Shown here in pieces: positions 6,831 to 14,515 of a stretch of 14,610 bases of DNA (positions are counted from its first letter, which is position 1; each line of letters opens with the position of its first letter). The stretch comes from Rickettsiales bacterium (lineage in GTDB: Bacteria > Pseudomonadota > Alphaproteobacteria > Rickettsiales > UBA1997): the NCBI GenBank assembly GCA_028040005.1, contig JAOFKK010000020.1, positions 1 through 14,610 of the forward strand, written 5' to 3'. The notes below the pieces were generated by a model that did no database searches, was not told where the DNA came from, and worked only from the letters and a program-made list of their open reading frames with translations. Made by a program: the position numbers and the translations under genes.

Positions 6831-8036
6831 ATGACTCTGTTAGAAGAAAGTGAAATAGAAAGAATTCAGAATGATCCTATTTTTAAGATAGTTTTTGATC
6901 TTGTAAAAAAATTGAATGAACCAATTAGGATAACAGGCGGAACTGCCAATAGGTTATTACAATCAGGAAGATATGTTGATGGTTGTGATGTTGACTTAAA
7001 AGTGGTATTTCAAGATTTAGAATCATTGCAATCTTTTATGTTAGGAGATACATCGGATAATAGTTTTATTTCTGTTGTATTAGGTTTAGAAAAAGGATTT
7101 TTTGTAGAATATGGTAAAGATAAATATATTTTTACAGATGTGTTAGTTGGTGGTCAAAAATGTGATGTAACTTTTGAAACAAAGCGGGATCCAGAATTAT
7201 CTTGTTGGCAATCTTATGTAGAAGTTAATCTTAATGGTAGCATTTCTTATCAAAAGAATGACAATAGTAAAAAATTTTCAATTTTACCTAAGAAAGATGA
7301 GAAACTAAATGCTAATTTATTGTGTAGAGTTCCTTTAGAGTTAGCAAAATTTGCTAATTGGGTAGGGGACGATCCAAATCAAGAGCCAGAATTATTAAAT
7401 CCTGAAATTTACGCCGAATGTTTATTTCAATTCTTATCTGGTAAAATTTCTCATAAAAATCTAAGAAAGGAAGATCTATTTCAATCAACATTAAAAATAA
7501 TCGATGATTCTTTAAAAAAAGGACATATTTATAATGTTAAATCTTATAAGGTTATCAACTCTTTTTTTCAACAAATAAAAGATATTTTAAATACTCCAGA
7601 ATTAACCCAAGATTTAAAACGCAATGTTGAAAAATATATTCAATCCGTTGATATTTTTCAAGATGAGGTAGGTCGAAGAACCTCTAATGCAGCATCTAGC
7701 AGTAGCGACCCTTACATAACAACACCTTCTGTTGAAGGTAAACAACCTGCTAATCGTTCTCAAGCTCAACAACCTGCTAATAGTTCTCAAGATCACCATA
7801 CTTCTCGTAGTTCAAGGCCTAAGCAAGATCCTGCTGCTAGATGTAGAGGTAGGGAGCCGGCAATAGGTTCTCATCCAAGTAGACCTGAATACTCTCCTTC
7901 TAAACATAAATCTATGCCAATAGGTGCCCATCCAGAATATTATAAAATTCGTCCTAGGGAAAAGCCTAATCCAACAGTTAGTTATGCACAATCTTCTAAT
8001 CGTGGTGCAAATACAGTCCTAACTCAATGGCAATAA
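6831..8036 (+). CDS. Nucleotidyltransferase-fold protein with long disordered C-terminal tail, function unknown
   Basis: A 401-residue protein, not assigned to a named family. The N-terminal half carries the landmarks of the Pol-beta-type nucleotidyltransferase fold. TGGTANRLLQSG has the GG at 36-37, GCDVDLKVVF has D53 and D55, and QKCDVTFE has D112 as a candidate third metal ligand. The GG-to-DxD spacing is like that of poly(A) polymerase and CCA-adding enzyme heads. Residues ~160-275 look alpha-helical and could be a substrate-binding region. From about 281 the protein is low-complexity, rich in Ser, Pro, Arg, Gln and Asn, with a 9-residue tandem repeat and two copies of an IGxHP motif (IGSHP, IGAHP), ending VLTQWQ. 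Such a tail is not typical of housekeeping poly(A) polymerases or CCA enzymes. It lies between the gatB remnant and a MITE-like element, so it is probably accessory. It could be a toxin, an effector or an RNA-modifying enzyme; none of these is shown. Confidence 0.75.
   Translation: MTLLEESEIERIQNDPIFKIVFDLVKKLNEPIRITGGTANRLLQSGRYVDGCDVDLKVVFQDLESLQSFMLGDTSDNSFISVVLGLEKGFFVEYGKDKYIFTDVLVGGQKCDVTFETKRDPELSCWQSYVEVNLNGSISYQKNDNSKKFSILPKKDEKLNANLLCRVPLELAKFANWVGDDPNQEPELLNPEIYAECLFQFLSGKISHKNLRKEDLFQSTLKIIDDSLKKGHIYNVKSYKVINSFFQQIKDILNTPELTQDLKRNVEKYIQSVDIFQDEVGRRTSNAASSSSDPYITTPSVEGKQPANRSQAQQPANSSQDHHTSRSSRPKQDPAARCRGREPAIGSHPSRPEYSPSKHKSMPIGAHPEYYKIRPREKPNPTVSYAQSSNRGANTVLTQWQ
7741..7794 (+). 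repeat. 27-bp tandem duplication within the nucleotidyltransferase-like gene
   Basis: Two adjacent 27-bp units (7741-7767 and 7768-7794), both starting AACAACCTGCTAAT, encode KQPANRSQA and QQPANSSQD after frame adjustment. They differ at only three bases. The length is a multiple of three, so copy number could change without breaking the frame, as expected in a disordered tail. Confidence 0.85.
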
Positions 8037-8046
8037 AATATATTAT

Positions 8047-8187
8047 GGGACTGCCCCGAATCTAAAATTTCCTTTGATATTTTTCCATTTTTTAAATCTA
8101 CGATGCTCACTTACCTTAAGTAAAATGCACTTCTTAATTTAAAACAATAAAAAAATCTCTGAGAATATTTTAGATTCGGGGCAGTCC
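8047..8187. mobile_element. MITE-like element with 21-bp perfect terminal inverted repeats (family B)
   Basis: The ends at 8048-8068 and 8167-8187 are perfect 21-bp inverted repeats beginning GGACTGCCCCGAATCTAAAA. The hexamer TATTAT sits immediately outside both ends (8041-8046 and 8188-8193), consistent with a 6-bp target-site duplication, though AT-rich sequence makes chance matches easier. The ~98-bp interior is non-coding. The right-hand hexamer contains the first bases of the TAA stop of the minus-strand protease gene. The left end lies 10 bp after the nucleotidyltransferase-like stop. A shortened relative is at 12711-12763. With no transposase present, mobilisation would need an enzyme encoded elsewhere. 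Confidence 0.9.
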
Positions 8188-8189
8188 TA

Positions 8190-9266
8190 TTATTTACTAA
8201 TTTTATTAAATAATAAAAATTCCTGGATATTTTCAAGATTTAAAATGGCAATTAATCTTGCATTTCTAGTAATTGCTACAATATTATTTTGGGTTTCTAA
8301 CATTTTATCATAACTTATTTTAAGATTGTCATTTTCAGTAAATTTAAGGAAATTTTTATTCATAATATCATATAGGTGATAATTTTTCTTTAATGATAGG
8401 GATTTTATAATGTCATTTTGAGTCAAAATTCCAACTGGTTGATTATCATTATTGCTAATTACAAATTCTTTTTCTTGGCTAGAAAGAACAATATTAATTA
8501 CTTTATCAAGATGATCATTTTCATTTAACTTACTGTAATTGGTCATCATTAAATTTTTTATCTTATAGTTAGAAATGGCCGATCTTGATTCCTCATATAA
8601 ATCTTCATTATGGGCAGCGATAAAGATAAAAATACCAATAAAAATTAAGAAAATATTATAAGAAAAACCTAAGATAATAAAAATTATAGCAATGAACTGT
8701 CCTAAATTGGCGGCAATTTTAGTAGCCTTTGCACGATTAAATTTAATAGCCAATAATGATCTTAAAATTCTACCACCATCCATAGGAAAGGCAGGGATTA
8801 GGTTAAACACCCCAAGAATAATATTAATATTTAATAAATTTTCGGTAAAATTATTTTTAATAAGGTTATTTTCTTCAAAATCTAGATATTGAAATGATTC
8901 TAAGTGTAAATATAAAAGAGCAGCGATGACAAAATTAACCATTGGTCCGGCAATTGCTACTAAAAATTCTTGGCTGGGTTTTTCTGGTAATTTTGCCATC
9001 TCAGCAATTCCACCAAGTGGAAAAATAATTATTCTTTTAGTTTTGCAGCCGAATTTTCTGGCAGTTAAGGCGTGACCAAATTCATGCAAAATAACACATC
9101 CAAAAATGCTAATTATAAACAAAACTCTTGCTATTGCCTCTTCCATACCGCTATTTTGATATAAAGAAGAGAAAAAGAAAAATAATAGTAAAAATAAAAA
9201 ACTCCAATGAATTTGGACATTAATGCCAAATAATTTTGCGATATTTATAGAATTTTTTGTTTTCAT
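8190..9266 (-). CDS. Site-2-protease family (M50) intramembrane metalloprotease with CBS domains
   Basis: Predicted zinc-dependent intramembrane protease, 358 residues, of the SpoIVFB-like M50 group with C-terminal CBS domains. HEFGH at 61-65 gives the zinc histidines and catalytic glutamate, and NLIPAFPMDGGR (155-166) supplies the third ligand, D163. Conserved GGIAEM (85-90) and AGPMVNF (106-112) also fit. Hydrophobic segments lie at about 20-35, 45-65, 101-122, 145-160 and 187-220. Residues ~235-350 form a CBS pair, which in this group usually senses adenine nucleotides or modulates activity. Family members cleave membrane-bound regulators such as anti-sigma factors; no substrate is visible here. 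ATG at 9266 precedes the typical N-terminal GINVQIHWSF strand. The gene is divergent from the SDR gene across 105 bp, and its stop codon overlaps the direct repeat of the adjacent MITE-like element. Confidence 0.92.
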   Translation of the reverse strand: MKTKNSINIAKLFGINVQIHWSFLFLLLFFFFSSLYQNSGMEEAIARVLFIISIFGCVILHEFGHALTARKFGCKTKRIIIFPLGGIAEMAKLPEKPSQEFLVAIAGPMVNFVIAALLYLHLESFQYLDFEENNLIKNNFTENLLNINIILGVFNLIPAFPMDGGRILRSLLAIKFNRAKATKIAANLGQFIAIIFIILGFSYNIFLIFIGIFIFIAAHNEDLYEESRSAISNYKIKNLMMTNYSKLNENDHLDKVINIVLSSQEKEFVISNNDNQPVGILTQNDIIKSLSLKKNYHLYDIMNKNFLKFTENDNLKISYDKMLETQNNIVAITRNARLIAILNLENIQEFLLFNKISK

Positions 9267-9371
9267 ATTGTTAAATTTACTAATGATTATTTTATAATTT
9301 TAATACCACTTATTAGCTCTACAGTAAAAACTTCTTTAAAGCTAGGAAATGGTACAACTTAATTTTACAAT

Positions 9372-10163
9372 ATGACACGATTAAAATGCAAGACAGCTTT
9401 TATAACTGGTGGAGCTAAGGGGATTGGTAAATCTATAGCAGAATTATTTGCCAATGAAGGCGCAAAAGTAATTATTACTGATATTTTAGATGATGAAGGT
9501 AAAAAATTGGCAGATAAAATTGGTAATCAAGCTATTTTTTATCATTTAGATGTTTCTGATGAGCAAGAATGGCAAAAAGTAACCAATCAAATACAGAGAG
9601 ATTATGGTTATATTGATATTATGGTTAATAATGCTGGTATTACTGGTCTTGAAACTGGCGCAAAACAGGATCCAGAAAATGTTACACTAAAAGATTGGCA
9701 ATATGTTCATAAGGTAAATTTAGATGGTGTATTTTTAGGATGTAAATTTGCTATTTCGATGATGAAGAAAAGAGGTGGCTCAATCATTAATATGTCTTCT
9801 CGTTCTGGTATTGTTGGTGTTCCAACTACTTCTGCTTATGCCTCAACTAAGGCGGCAATTCGCAATCATACCAAAACAGTTGCTTTATATTGCGCTTCTA
9901 AAAAATATAATATTAGATGTAATTCTTTGCATCCTGGCGCTATAATTACTGATATTTGGAATCCAATGTTAGGCGAAGATAAAGATTTGGGGCAAAAAAA
10001 TCTTTCAAAATCAATTCCAATTGGCAAAATGGGCCAACCAATTGATGTTGCTTATGCTGCTCTTTATTTAGCGTCATCTGAATCAAAATATATGACAGGT
10101 GCGGAAATGATTCTTGATGGTGGTATTCTTGCTGGTAGCTCTGCCGCTCCCATAAAAGATTAA
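9372..10163 (+). CDS. Short-chain dehydrogenase/reductase (classical SDR)
   Basis: A 263-residue classical SDR oxidoreductase, probably cytoplasmic. The cofactor loop is TGGAKGIG (12-19), with D37 after the second strand (VIITD) suggesting NAD(H) preference. D60-V61 is the adenine-contact pair and NNAG is at 86-89. The catalytic set is N116, S143, Y156 and K160 (SAYASTKAA), all present. The C-terminal GAEMILDGG is typical. The wording around the active site (MSSRSGIVGV) and the length fit the cyclopentanol / 3-hydroxysteroid dehydrogenase-like group, but the substrate cannot be told from sequence alone. It ends 59 bp before ileS on the same strand. The upstream 105 bp separates it from the divergent protease gene. 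No good Shine-Dalgarno is visible. Confidence 0.93.
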   Translation: MTRLKCKTAFITGGAKGIGKSIAELFANEGAKVIITDILDDEGKKLADKIGNQAIFYHLDVSDEQEWQKVTNQIQRDYGYIDIMVNNAGITGLETGAKQDPENVTLKDWQYVHKVNLDGVFLGCKFAISMMKKRGGSIINMSSRSGIVGVPTTSAYASTKAAIRNHTKTVALYCASKKYNIRCNSLHPGAIITDIWNPMLGEDKDLGQKNLSKSIPIGKMGQPIDVAYAALYLASSESKYMTGAEMILDGGILAGSSAAPIKD

Positions 10164-10222
10164 TCCTTGAGTTATTACATAATTACCTTCAAAATAGAAT
10201 TTTACTTACGAAAAAAATATTG

Positions 10223-12709
10223 ATGACAAAAGAAAAACATTATCCAGATCCAGATCAAAAATTCAATTTTGCTAAGATGGAGCAAGAAATTTCCACTTTT
10301 TGGCAAGAAAATAACATTTTTGAACAATCAATTGCAAATAGAGAGGGTGAAGAATCTTCCGATTTTGTATTTTATGATGGCCCACCCTTTGCCAATGGTT
10401 TACCACATTATGGCCATTTATTAACTGGTTTTATTAAGGATGCTTTTGCCCGTTATCAAACCATGAAGGGTAAAAAAGTTGATCGTAAATTTGGTTGGGA
10501 TACTCATGGCCTGCCGGTAGAAATGCAAACAGAAAAAGAGCTTGGAGTTTCGGGGCAAATTGCTATTAAAGAATATGGAATTGAAAAATTCAATGATGCT
10601 TGCCAAAAATCAGTGATGAAATATGCTAGTGAGTGGAAAGATTATATTAATAAGCAAGGTAGGTGGGTTGATTTTGAGGATGGCTATAAAACTATGGATA
10701 AAAATTTCATGGAATCAGTCATTTGGGCCTTTAAAGAGCTTTATGATAAGGGCTTAATGTATGAGGATTATCGCGTTATGCCTTATAGTTGGGCTTGCGA
10801 AACACCAGTTTCTAATTTTGAAACTAAAATGGATAATGCTTATCGTAAAAAAACCAGCAAATCAGCTACTATTTTATTTGAGTTAGAAACTGGAGAAAAA
10901 TTAGCAGTTTGGACCACAACGCCATGGACTCTACCGTCAAATTTGGCCTTAGCAATTGGTGACAAAATTGATTATGATATTATAGAAAAAAATGATGAAA
11001 AAATCATTATTGCCACAGCTCTTAAGGAAAAATATAAGGAATTAGCAGAATTTGAGACCATTAAAACCATTAAAGGCTCTGATTTAATTGGCTTAAAATA
11101 TAAACCTCTTTTTAATTATTTTACCTCTGATAAAAAAGTAAAAAATTCTAAAAATTCATTTACAATTTTATCTGCCGATTTTGTAACAACCGAAGATGGA
11201 ACAGGAATTGTCCATATTGCGCCAGCCTTTGGCGAGGATGATAATGAATTATGTAAAAAATTTGATATTCCAACTATTTGTCCAGTTGATCAGGCTGGTA
11301 AATTTCAGGGTTTAAACTTTATATATAAAGATCCAGAGAATCCTAAGGGAAATTATGGTAGTCATGTTTTTATTAAAGACGACAATACTGAAGAATTAGT
11401 TCAAAACACAGGATCTCATGTTTTTTATGGTAAATTTTCTGAAGACGATATATTATTAAACTTAACTGGTCGTCAAGTTTTTGAATGTAATGATGATATT
11501 ATAAAATATCTTAAATTAAGCAATAATTGGCTAAAAACTGAGCAATATATTCATAATTACCCACATTGCTGGAGGACTGATACACCTTTAATTTATAAGG
11601 CTGTTTCTTCTTGGTATGTTAAGGTTACTGATATTAAGGATCAAATGATTGCTGCTAATCAAGATATTAACTGGATTCCTGACCATATAAAAGACGGTCA
11701 ATTTGGTAAATGGCTTGAAGGCGCAAGAGATTGGTCAATCAGTAGAAATCGTTTTTGGGGCTGTCCAGTACCAGTTTGGAAAAGTAAATCTGGTAAAATT
11801 AAGGTTTTTGGCTCAATTACCGAGCTTGAAAAAGCATCAGGACAAAAAATTGAAAATCTACATAGACCATTTATTGACAAAGTTACTATTGAAGAAGATG
11901 GGGAAATTTATACCAGAGTAACCGATGTTTTGGATTGTTGGTTTGAATCTGGATCTATGCCTTTTGCTCAAAAACATTATCCTTTTGAAAATAAAGAATG
12001 GTTTGAAAATAATTTCCCTGCTGATTTTATTACTGAATATATCGCTCAAACTCGTGGTTGGTTTTATACTCTTACAGTTATGTCGGTTGCTCTTTTTGGT
12101 AAAGCACCTTTTAAAAATGTTATTTGCCATGGAACAATTTTGGATGAAAAAGCCCAAAAATTATCTAAAAGATTACAAAATTATCCAGATCCAGTTAAAA
12201 TTTTTGAAGAAATTGGCTCTGATGCTATGAGATTTTATCTTCTTTCTACCCCTGTTATGAGAGGTCAGGAATTAAAAATTTCTAAAGATGGTAAGGAAAT
12301 TATTGAAACTAGTCGCATTTCTATTAAACCACTTTTAAATGCTTATAATTTCTTTTGTCTTTATGCAAATTCTGATGGAATTCAAGCCAAAAAAATTGAT
12401 AAAAATTATCAAGTGACTAATGTGATGGATATTTATATTTTGAGCAAATTAAAAGATTGTTGCCAGAATATGGAAAAATCTCTTGATAATTATGACACTG
12501 TTACAGCTTGCGCCGAATTTAACAAATTTTTTGAAGTTCTCAATAATTGGTATATTAGAAGATCTCGTGATAGATTTTGGAAAAAGGAAATTGATCAAGA
12601 TAAAAAGGATGCTTATAATATTTTATATACAATTATCCTTACAATTTGTGAAATTTCTGCCCCTATATTACCCTTTACTAGTGAGAAAATTTGGAAGGAT
12701 TTAACATAA
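10223..12709 (+). CDS. ileS: Isoleucyl-tRNA synthetase, truncated at the C-terminus
   Basis: Class I synthetase that charges tRNA(Ile), of the long eukaryote-like type. The ATG at 10223 is preferred over the TTG immediately before it, giving 828 residues. The catalytic domain has DGPPFANGLPHYGH (HxGH at 62-65), GWDTHGLPVE and the KMSKS loop in the form KLSKR (646-650). The CP1 editing domain has WTTTPWTLPSN (from 230) and GTGIVHIAPAFGEDD (326-340). The frame then enters the helical anticodon-binding domain and stops right after APILPFTSEKIWKDL. Family members of this type run to about 1,040-1,100 residues, so about 200-250 residues are missing. The stop lies one base before a remnant of MITE family B, and no continuation exists downstream, where the next gene is convergent. 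Charging activity may be lost or altered, or another ileS may exist elsewhere. Confidence 0.9.
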   Translation: MTKEKHYPDPDQKFNFAKMEQEISTFWQENNIFEQSIANREGEESSDFVFYDGPPFANGLPHYGHLLTGFIKDAFARYQTMKGKKVDRKFGWDTHGLPVEMQTEKELGVSGQIAIKEYGIEKFNDACQKSVMKYASEWKDYINKQGRWVDFEDGYKTMDKNFMESVIWAFKELYDKGLMYEDYRVMPYSWACETPVSNFETKMDNAYRKKTSKSATILFELETGEKLAVWTTTPWTLPSNLALAIGDKIDYDIIEKNDEKIIIATALKEKYKELAEFETIKTIKGSDLIGLKYKPLFNYFTSDKKVKNSKNSFTILSADFVTTEDGTGIVHIAPAFGEDDNELCKKFDIPTICPVDQAGKFQGLNFIYKDPENPKGNYGSHVFIKDDNTEELVQNTGSHVFYGKFSEDDILLNLTGRQVFECNDDIIKYLKLSNNWLKTEQYIHNYPHCWRTDTPLIYKAVSSWYVKVTDIKDQMIAANQDINWIPDHIKDGQFGKWLEGARDWSISRNRFWGCPVPVWKSKSGKIKVFGSITELEKASGQKIENLHRPFIDKVTIEEDGEIYTRVTDVLDCWFESGSMPFAQKHYPFENKEWFENNFPADFITEYIAQTRGWFYTLTVMSVALFGKAPFKNVICHGTILDEKAQKLSKRLQNYPDPVKIFEEIGSDAMRFYLLSTPVMRGQELKISKDGKEIIETSRISIKPLLNAYNFFCLYANSDGIQAKKIDKNYQVTNVMDIYILSKLKDCCQNMEKSLDNYDTVTACAEFNKFFEVLNNWYIRRSRDRFWKKEIDQDKKDAYNILYTIILTICEISAPILPFTSEKIWKDLT

Positions 12710-12710
12710 C

Positions 12711-12763
12711 GAGACTGCCCCGAATCTAAAATTTCCTTTGATATTTTTCTTCACGACAGTCCC
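12711..12763. mobile_element. Internally deleted remnant of MITE family B
   Basis: The left 39 bp matches the left end of the element at 8047-8187 at all but one position (landmarks GACTGCCCCGAATC and TTTCCTTTGATATTTTT). It then jumps to a short right end, GACAGTCCC. Total length is ~53 bp against 141 bp for the other copy. ATAA occurs just outside both ends, a possible but weak target duplication. It abuts the ileS stop (12707-12709). Confidence 0.8.
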
Positions 12764-12766
12764 ATA

Positions 12767-12831
12767 ATGAGAATTTTATACAATTGATTTTTTAATTAAA
12801 GCGGTCTGCTTTAATTATGCAAAACTCTCAT
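12767..12831. repeat. 65-bp palindromic element of repeat family A
   Basis: The ends read ATGAGAATTTTATACAATTG on the left and, as reverse complement, ATGAGAGTTTTGCATAATTA on the right. They match the family A end at 6440. The centre is a perfect 9-bp stem, AATTAAAGC (12794-12802) with GCTTTAATT (12808-12816), around GGTCT. If the element is taken as 12768-12830, TAA flanks both sides, as expected for IS5-group 3-bp duplications. Its right arm encodes the last seven codons and stop of the convergent LD-carboxypeptidase gene. It could also act as a hairpin between convergent genes, but no U tract follows on either strand. Confidence 0.8.
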
Positions 12832-13719
12832 AACTTCAACCCCTAAAGGAATTGCTAAATTCTGATTTTCATGACCAATATCATCTATCTTAAAAATAGG
12901 AATATTAATATTGCTAATGAAGGAGTTTAATATTTCTGTTAAATATTTGTGATTCTCAATTTTGCTAATATCGCCGATAAAAATAGCCTGACAATTATCA
13001 AAAATATTAGCATTTTGCAAATGATTTAACATACGATCAATAGCATATGATTTTTCATCATATTCTTCAATTAACATACAATATTTACCATTTTTATTAA
13101 TTTGCCAATTAGTACCGATAGAAGTTTGAATAAGGCTTAAATTACCACCCAATAATTGCGGTAAGTTAATATTGGAAATATTTTTAGCCAAATCATTAAG
13201 GGGACATATATTATAAAATAATTCTAATTCTTGTTGCGTTAAAATTTGATATAAAAAATCAATGCTTTTTTGACCAATATCACCTTGCGCCATTTGTTTT
13301 AACATTGGACTATGTAAGGTAGGAATTTTAAAATAATTATTAAAGGCCAAATGTAGGCTAGTAATATCACTAAATCCTAAAAATAATTTATTTTTTACAG
13401 CAATTGATGATTGTAATAATTGTGGAATAATTCTAGATGAACCATAACCACCCGAAGCACAAAAAATAATATCAGAATTGTCACTATTAAGTGAATTTTT
13501 AAGTTCATTTAATCGATCTTGATCACTATTTGCTAAAAATGTTAAATTGTTAATTTCTTGAGCATCATAAAATATAGCTTCTAAATTCCAATTTTTTAAA
13601 AATTGTTTAATTTTTAGTTTTTCGTCATTATTGCAAGCAAAAGCAGGAAATATAACATGAATCTTTGAATTATTTTTTAATATTGGCCAATTGTTAGGCC
13701 TTTTTATTGCTAGCTTCAT
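12811..13719 (-). CDS. ldcA: Peptidase S66, LD-carboxypeptidase (LdcA-like)
   Basis: Serine peptidase family S66, whose best-known member removes the terminal D-Ala from murein tetrapeptides during peptidoglycan recycling in the cytoplasm. Numbering from the TTG at 13734 (307 residues), the Ser-Glu-His triad appears complete: S122 in LGFSDITSLHLAF, E223 in MLIEEYDEKSYAIDRML and H288 in DDIGHENQNLAIPLG. SGGYGSSRIIPQL (94-106) and LLGGNLSLIQ (195-204) also fit. I chose the ATG at 13719, five codons later, giving 302 residues and leaving about 20 before the first core strand. Its 5' end overlaps the upstream amidotransferase-like gene by 26 bp, implying translational coupling. The C-terminus ends soon after PLG; the last residues (MRVLHN) and stop come from a palindromic repeat, so roughly 10-15 native residues may have been replaced. 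Related microcin-immunity proteins share this fold. Confidence 0.9.
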   Translation of the reverse strand: MKLAIKRPNNWPILKNNSKIHVIFPAFACNNDEKLKIKQFLKNWNLEAIFYDAQEINNLTFLANSDQDRLNELKNSLNSDNSDIIFCASGGYGSSRIIPQLLQSSIAVKNKLFLGFSDITSLHLAFNNYFKIPTLHSPMLKQMAQGDIGQKSIDFLYQILTQQELELFYNICPLNDLAKNISNINLPQLLGGNLSLIQTSIGTNWQINKNGKYCMLIEEYDEKSYAIDRMLNHLQNANIFDNCQAIFIGDISKIENHKYLTEILNSFISNINIPIFKIDDIGHENQNLAIPLGVEVMRVLHN

Positions 13720-14443
13720 AAGATTTTTTAACAAATTCTTGGAAAATTAGGTGGCAAGGGTTTGATTTACACAATAATTCCTCTTTAAAAGATTTATTTT
13801 CTGGATGACCCTGCAATCCTATAACAAAATCCTTATCATTAAGTTCAATTGCTTCAATTATTCCATCTATTGCTTGACCAGAAATTACAACATTATTATT
13901 AACTTCAATAATTGCTTCATTATGATCTGAATTGATCATAATTTGATTCTTACCTATGATCTTTTTTAAAATTGTATTATCATTAATAATCATTTTATGA
14001 TCTTGCGCAAAGCCAAAATGTTCAATATTACTATTAATATATTTTTTAATGTCGGGAATTAATTTGCAACCCATCAAGCCAGCAATTACCTGCATACCAC
14101 CACAAATACCTAATATTGGCTTATTTAATGCAATTGCTTTTGACAAAATATTAGATTCAAATTCAAATCTTGGAGTGAGATCATAAGGTGATACATCTTG
14201 ATTATTAATATACCAATCATTTGGCATGGCGTAAAAACCACCCGGCGCTAAAAGGCCATCAATTTGTTGTAAATATTCATCTATAAGATCAGTTTGAGAA
14301 TAGGGAATCATAAATGGCAAACCTCCCCCCAAAATAATAGCCTCACTATAATGAATGCGTAATGCAAAATGTGGAAAATCAGAAAAACTACCACTTTCTT
14401 GCCAATCTAGGATAATACCAATTATCGGTTTCTTAAAAATCAT
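13694..14443 (-). CDS. Class I glutamine-amidotransferase-like / gamma-glutamyl hydrolase (peptidase C26)
   Basis: A 249-residue protein of the C26 group that includes gamma-glutamyl-GABA hydrolase (PuuD). It hydrolyses gamma-glutamyl amide bonds using a Cys-His-Glu triad. C114 lies in PILGICGGMQ, and H213 and E215 in GLQGHPE. The N-terminus KPIIGIILDW, SEAIILGGGLPFMIPY and DGLLAPGGF (62-70) are standard for the family; the usual NSxHHQ motif is changed to NSDHNEA (171-177). It overlaps the S66 peptidase gene downstream by 26 bp, and both act on peptide-like substrates. This makes a role in murein-peptide or gamma-glutamyl turnover more likely than polyamine catabolism; this is inference from context. 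ATG at 14443 begins immediately before the first beta strand. No separate synthetase domain is present, so it would act as a free hydrolase. Confidence 0.88.
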   Translation of the reverse strand: MIFKKPIIGIILDWQESGSFSDFPHFALRIHYSEAIILGGGLPFMIPYSQTDLIDEYLQQIDGLLAPGGFYAMPNDWYINNQDVSPYDLTPRFEFESNILSKAIALNKPILGICGGMQVIAGLMGCKLIPDIKKYINSNIEHFGFAQDHKMIINDNTILKKIIGKNQIMINSDHNEAIIEVNNNVVISGQAIDGIIEAIELNDKDFVIGLQGHPENKSFKEELLCKSNPCHLIFQEFVKKSYEASNKKA

Positions 14444-14515
14444 ATCAGTAAATAAATTGACTAAATTAAATTATATTTTATCATCAATAAATGTTAAACT
14501 CAAGGAGCCTGTAGG

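Noticed and set aside
7614..7799. Minus-strand small protein with repeated RTISRL motif
   Set aside because: The repetition is simply the antisense reading of the tandem repeat in the plus-strand gene tail.
6831..8036. CBASS-type cyclic-oligonucleotide synthase (CD-NTase) or defence system
   Set aside because: The active site reads GG...DxD, like poly(A) polymerase or CCA heads, not the GS-motif of CD-NTases. No effector or Cap genes are adjacent.
8041..8193. Bidirectional transcription terminator between convergent genes
   Set aside because: The inverted repeats are separated by ~98 bp and the flanking direct repeat and second copy at 12711 identify a mobile element; any terminator role would be secondary.
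11858..12157. Minus-strand gene inside ileS
   Set aside because: It is antisense to conserved synthetase sequence, has no family features and no plausible ribosome site.
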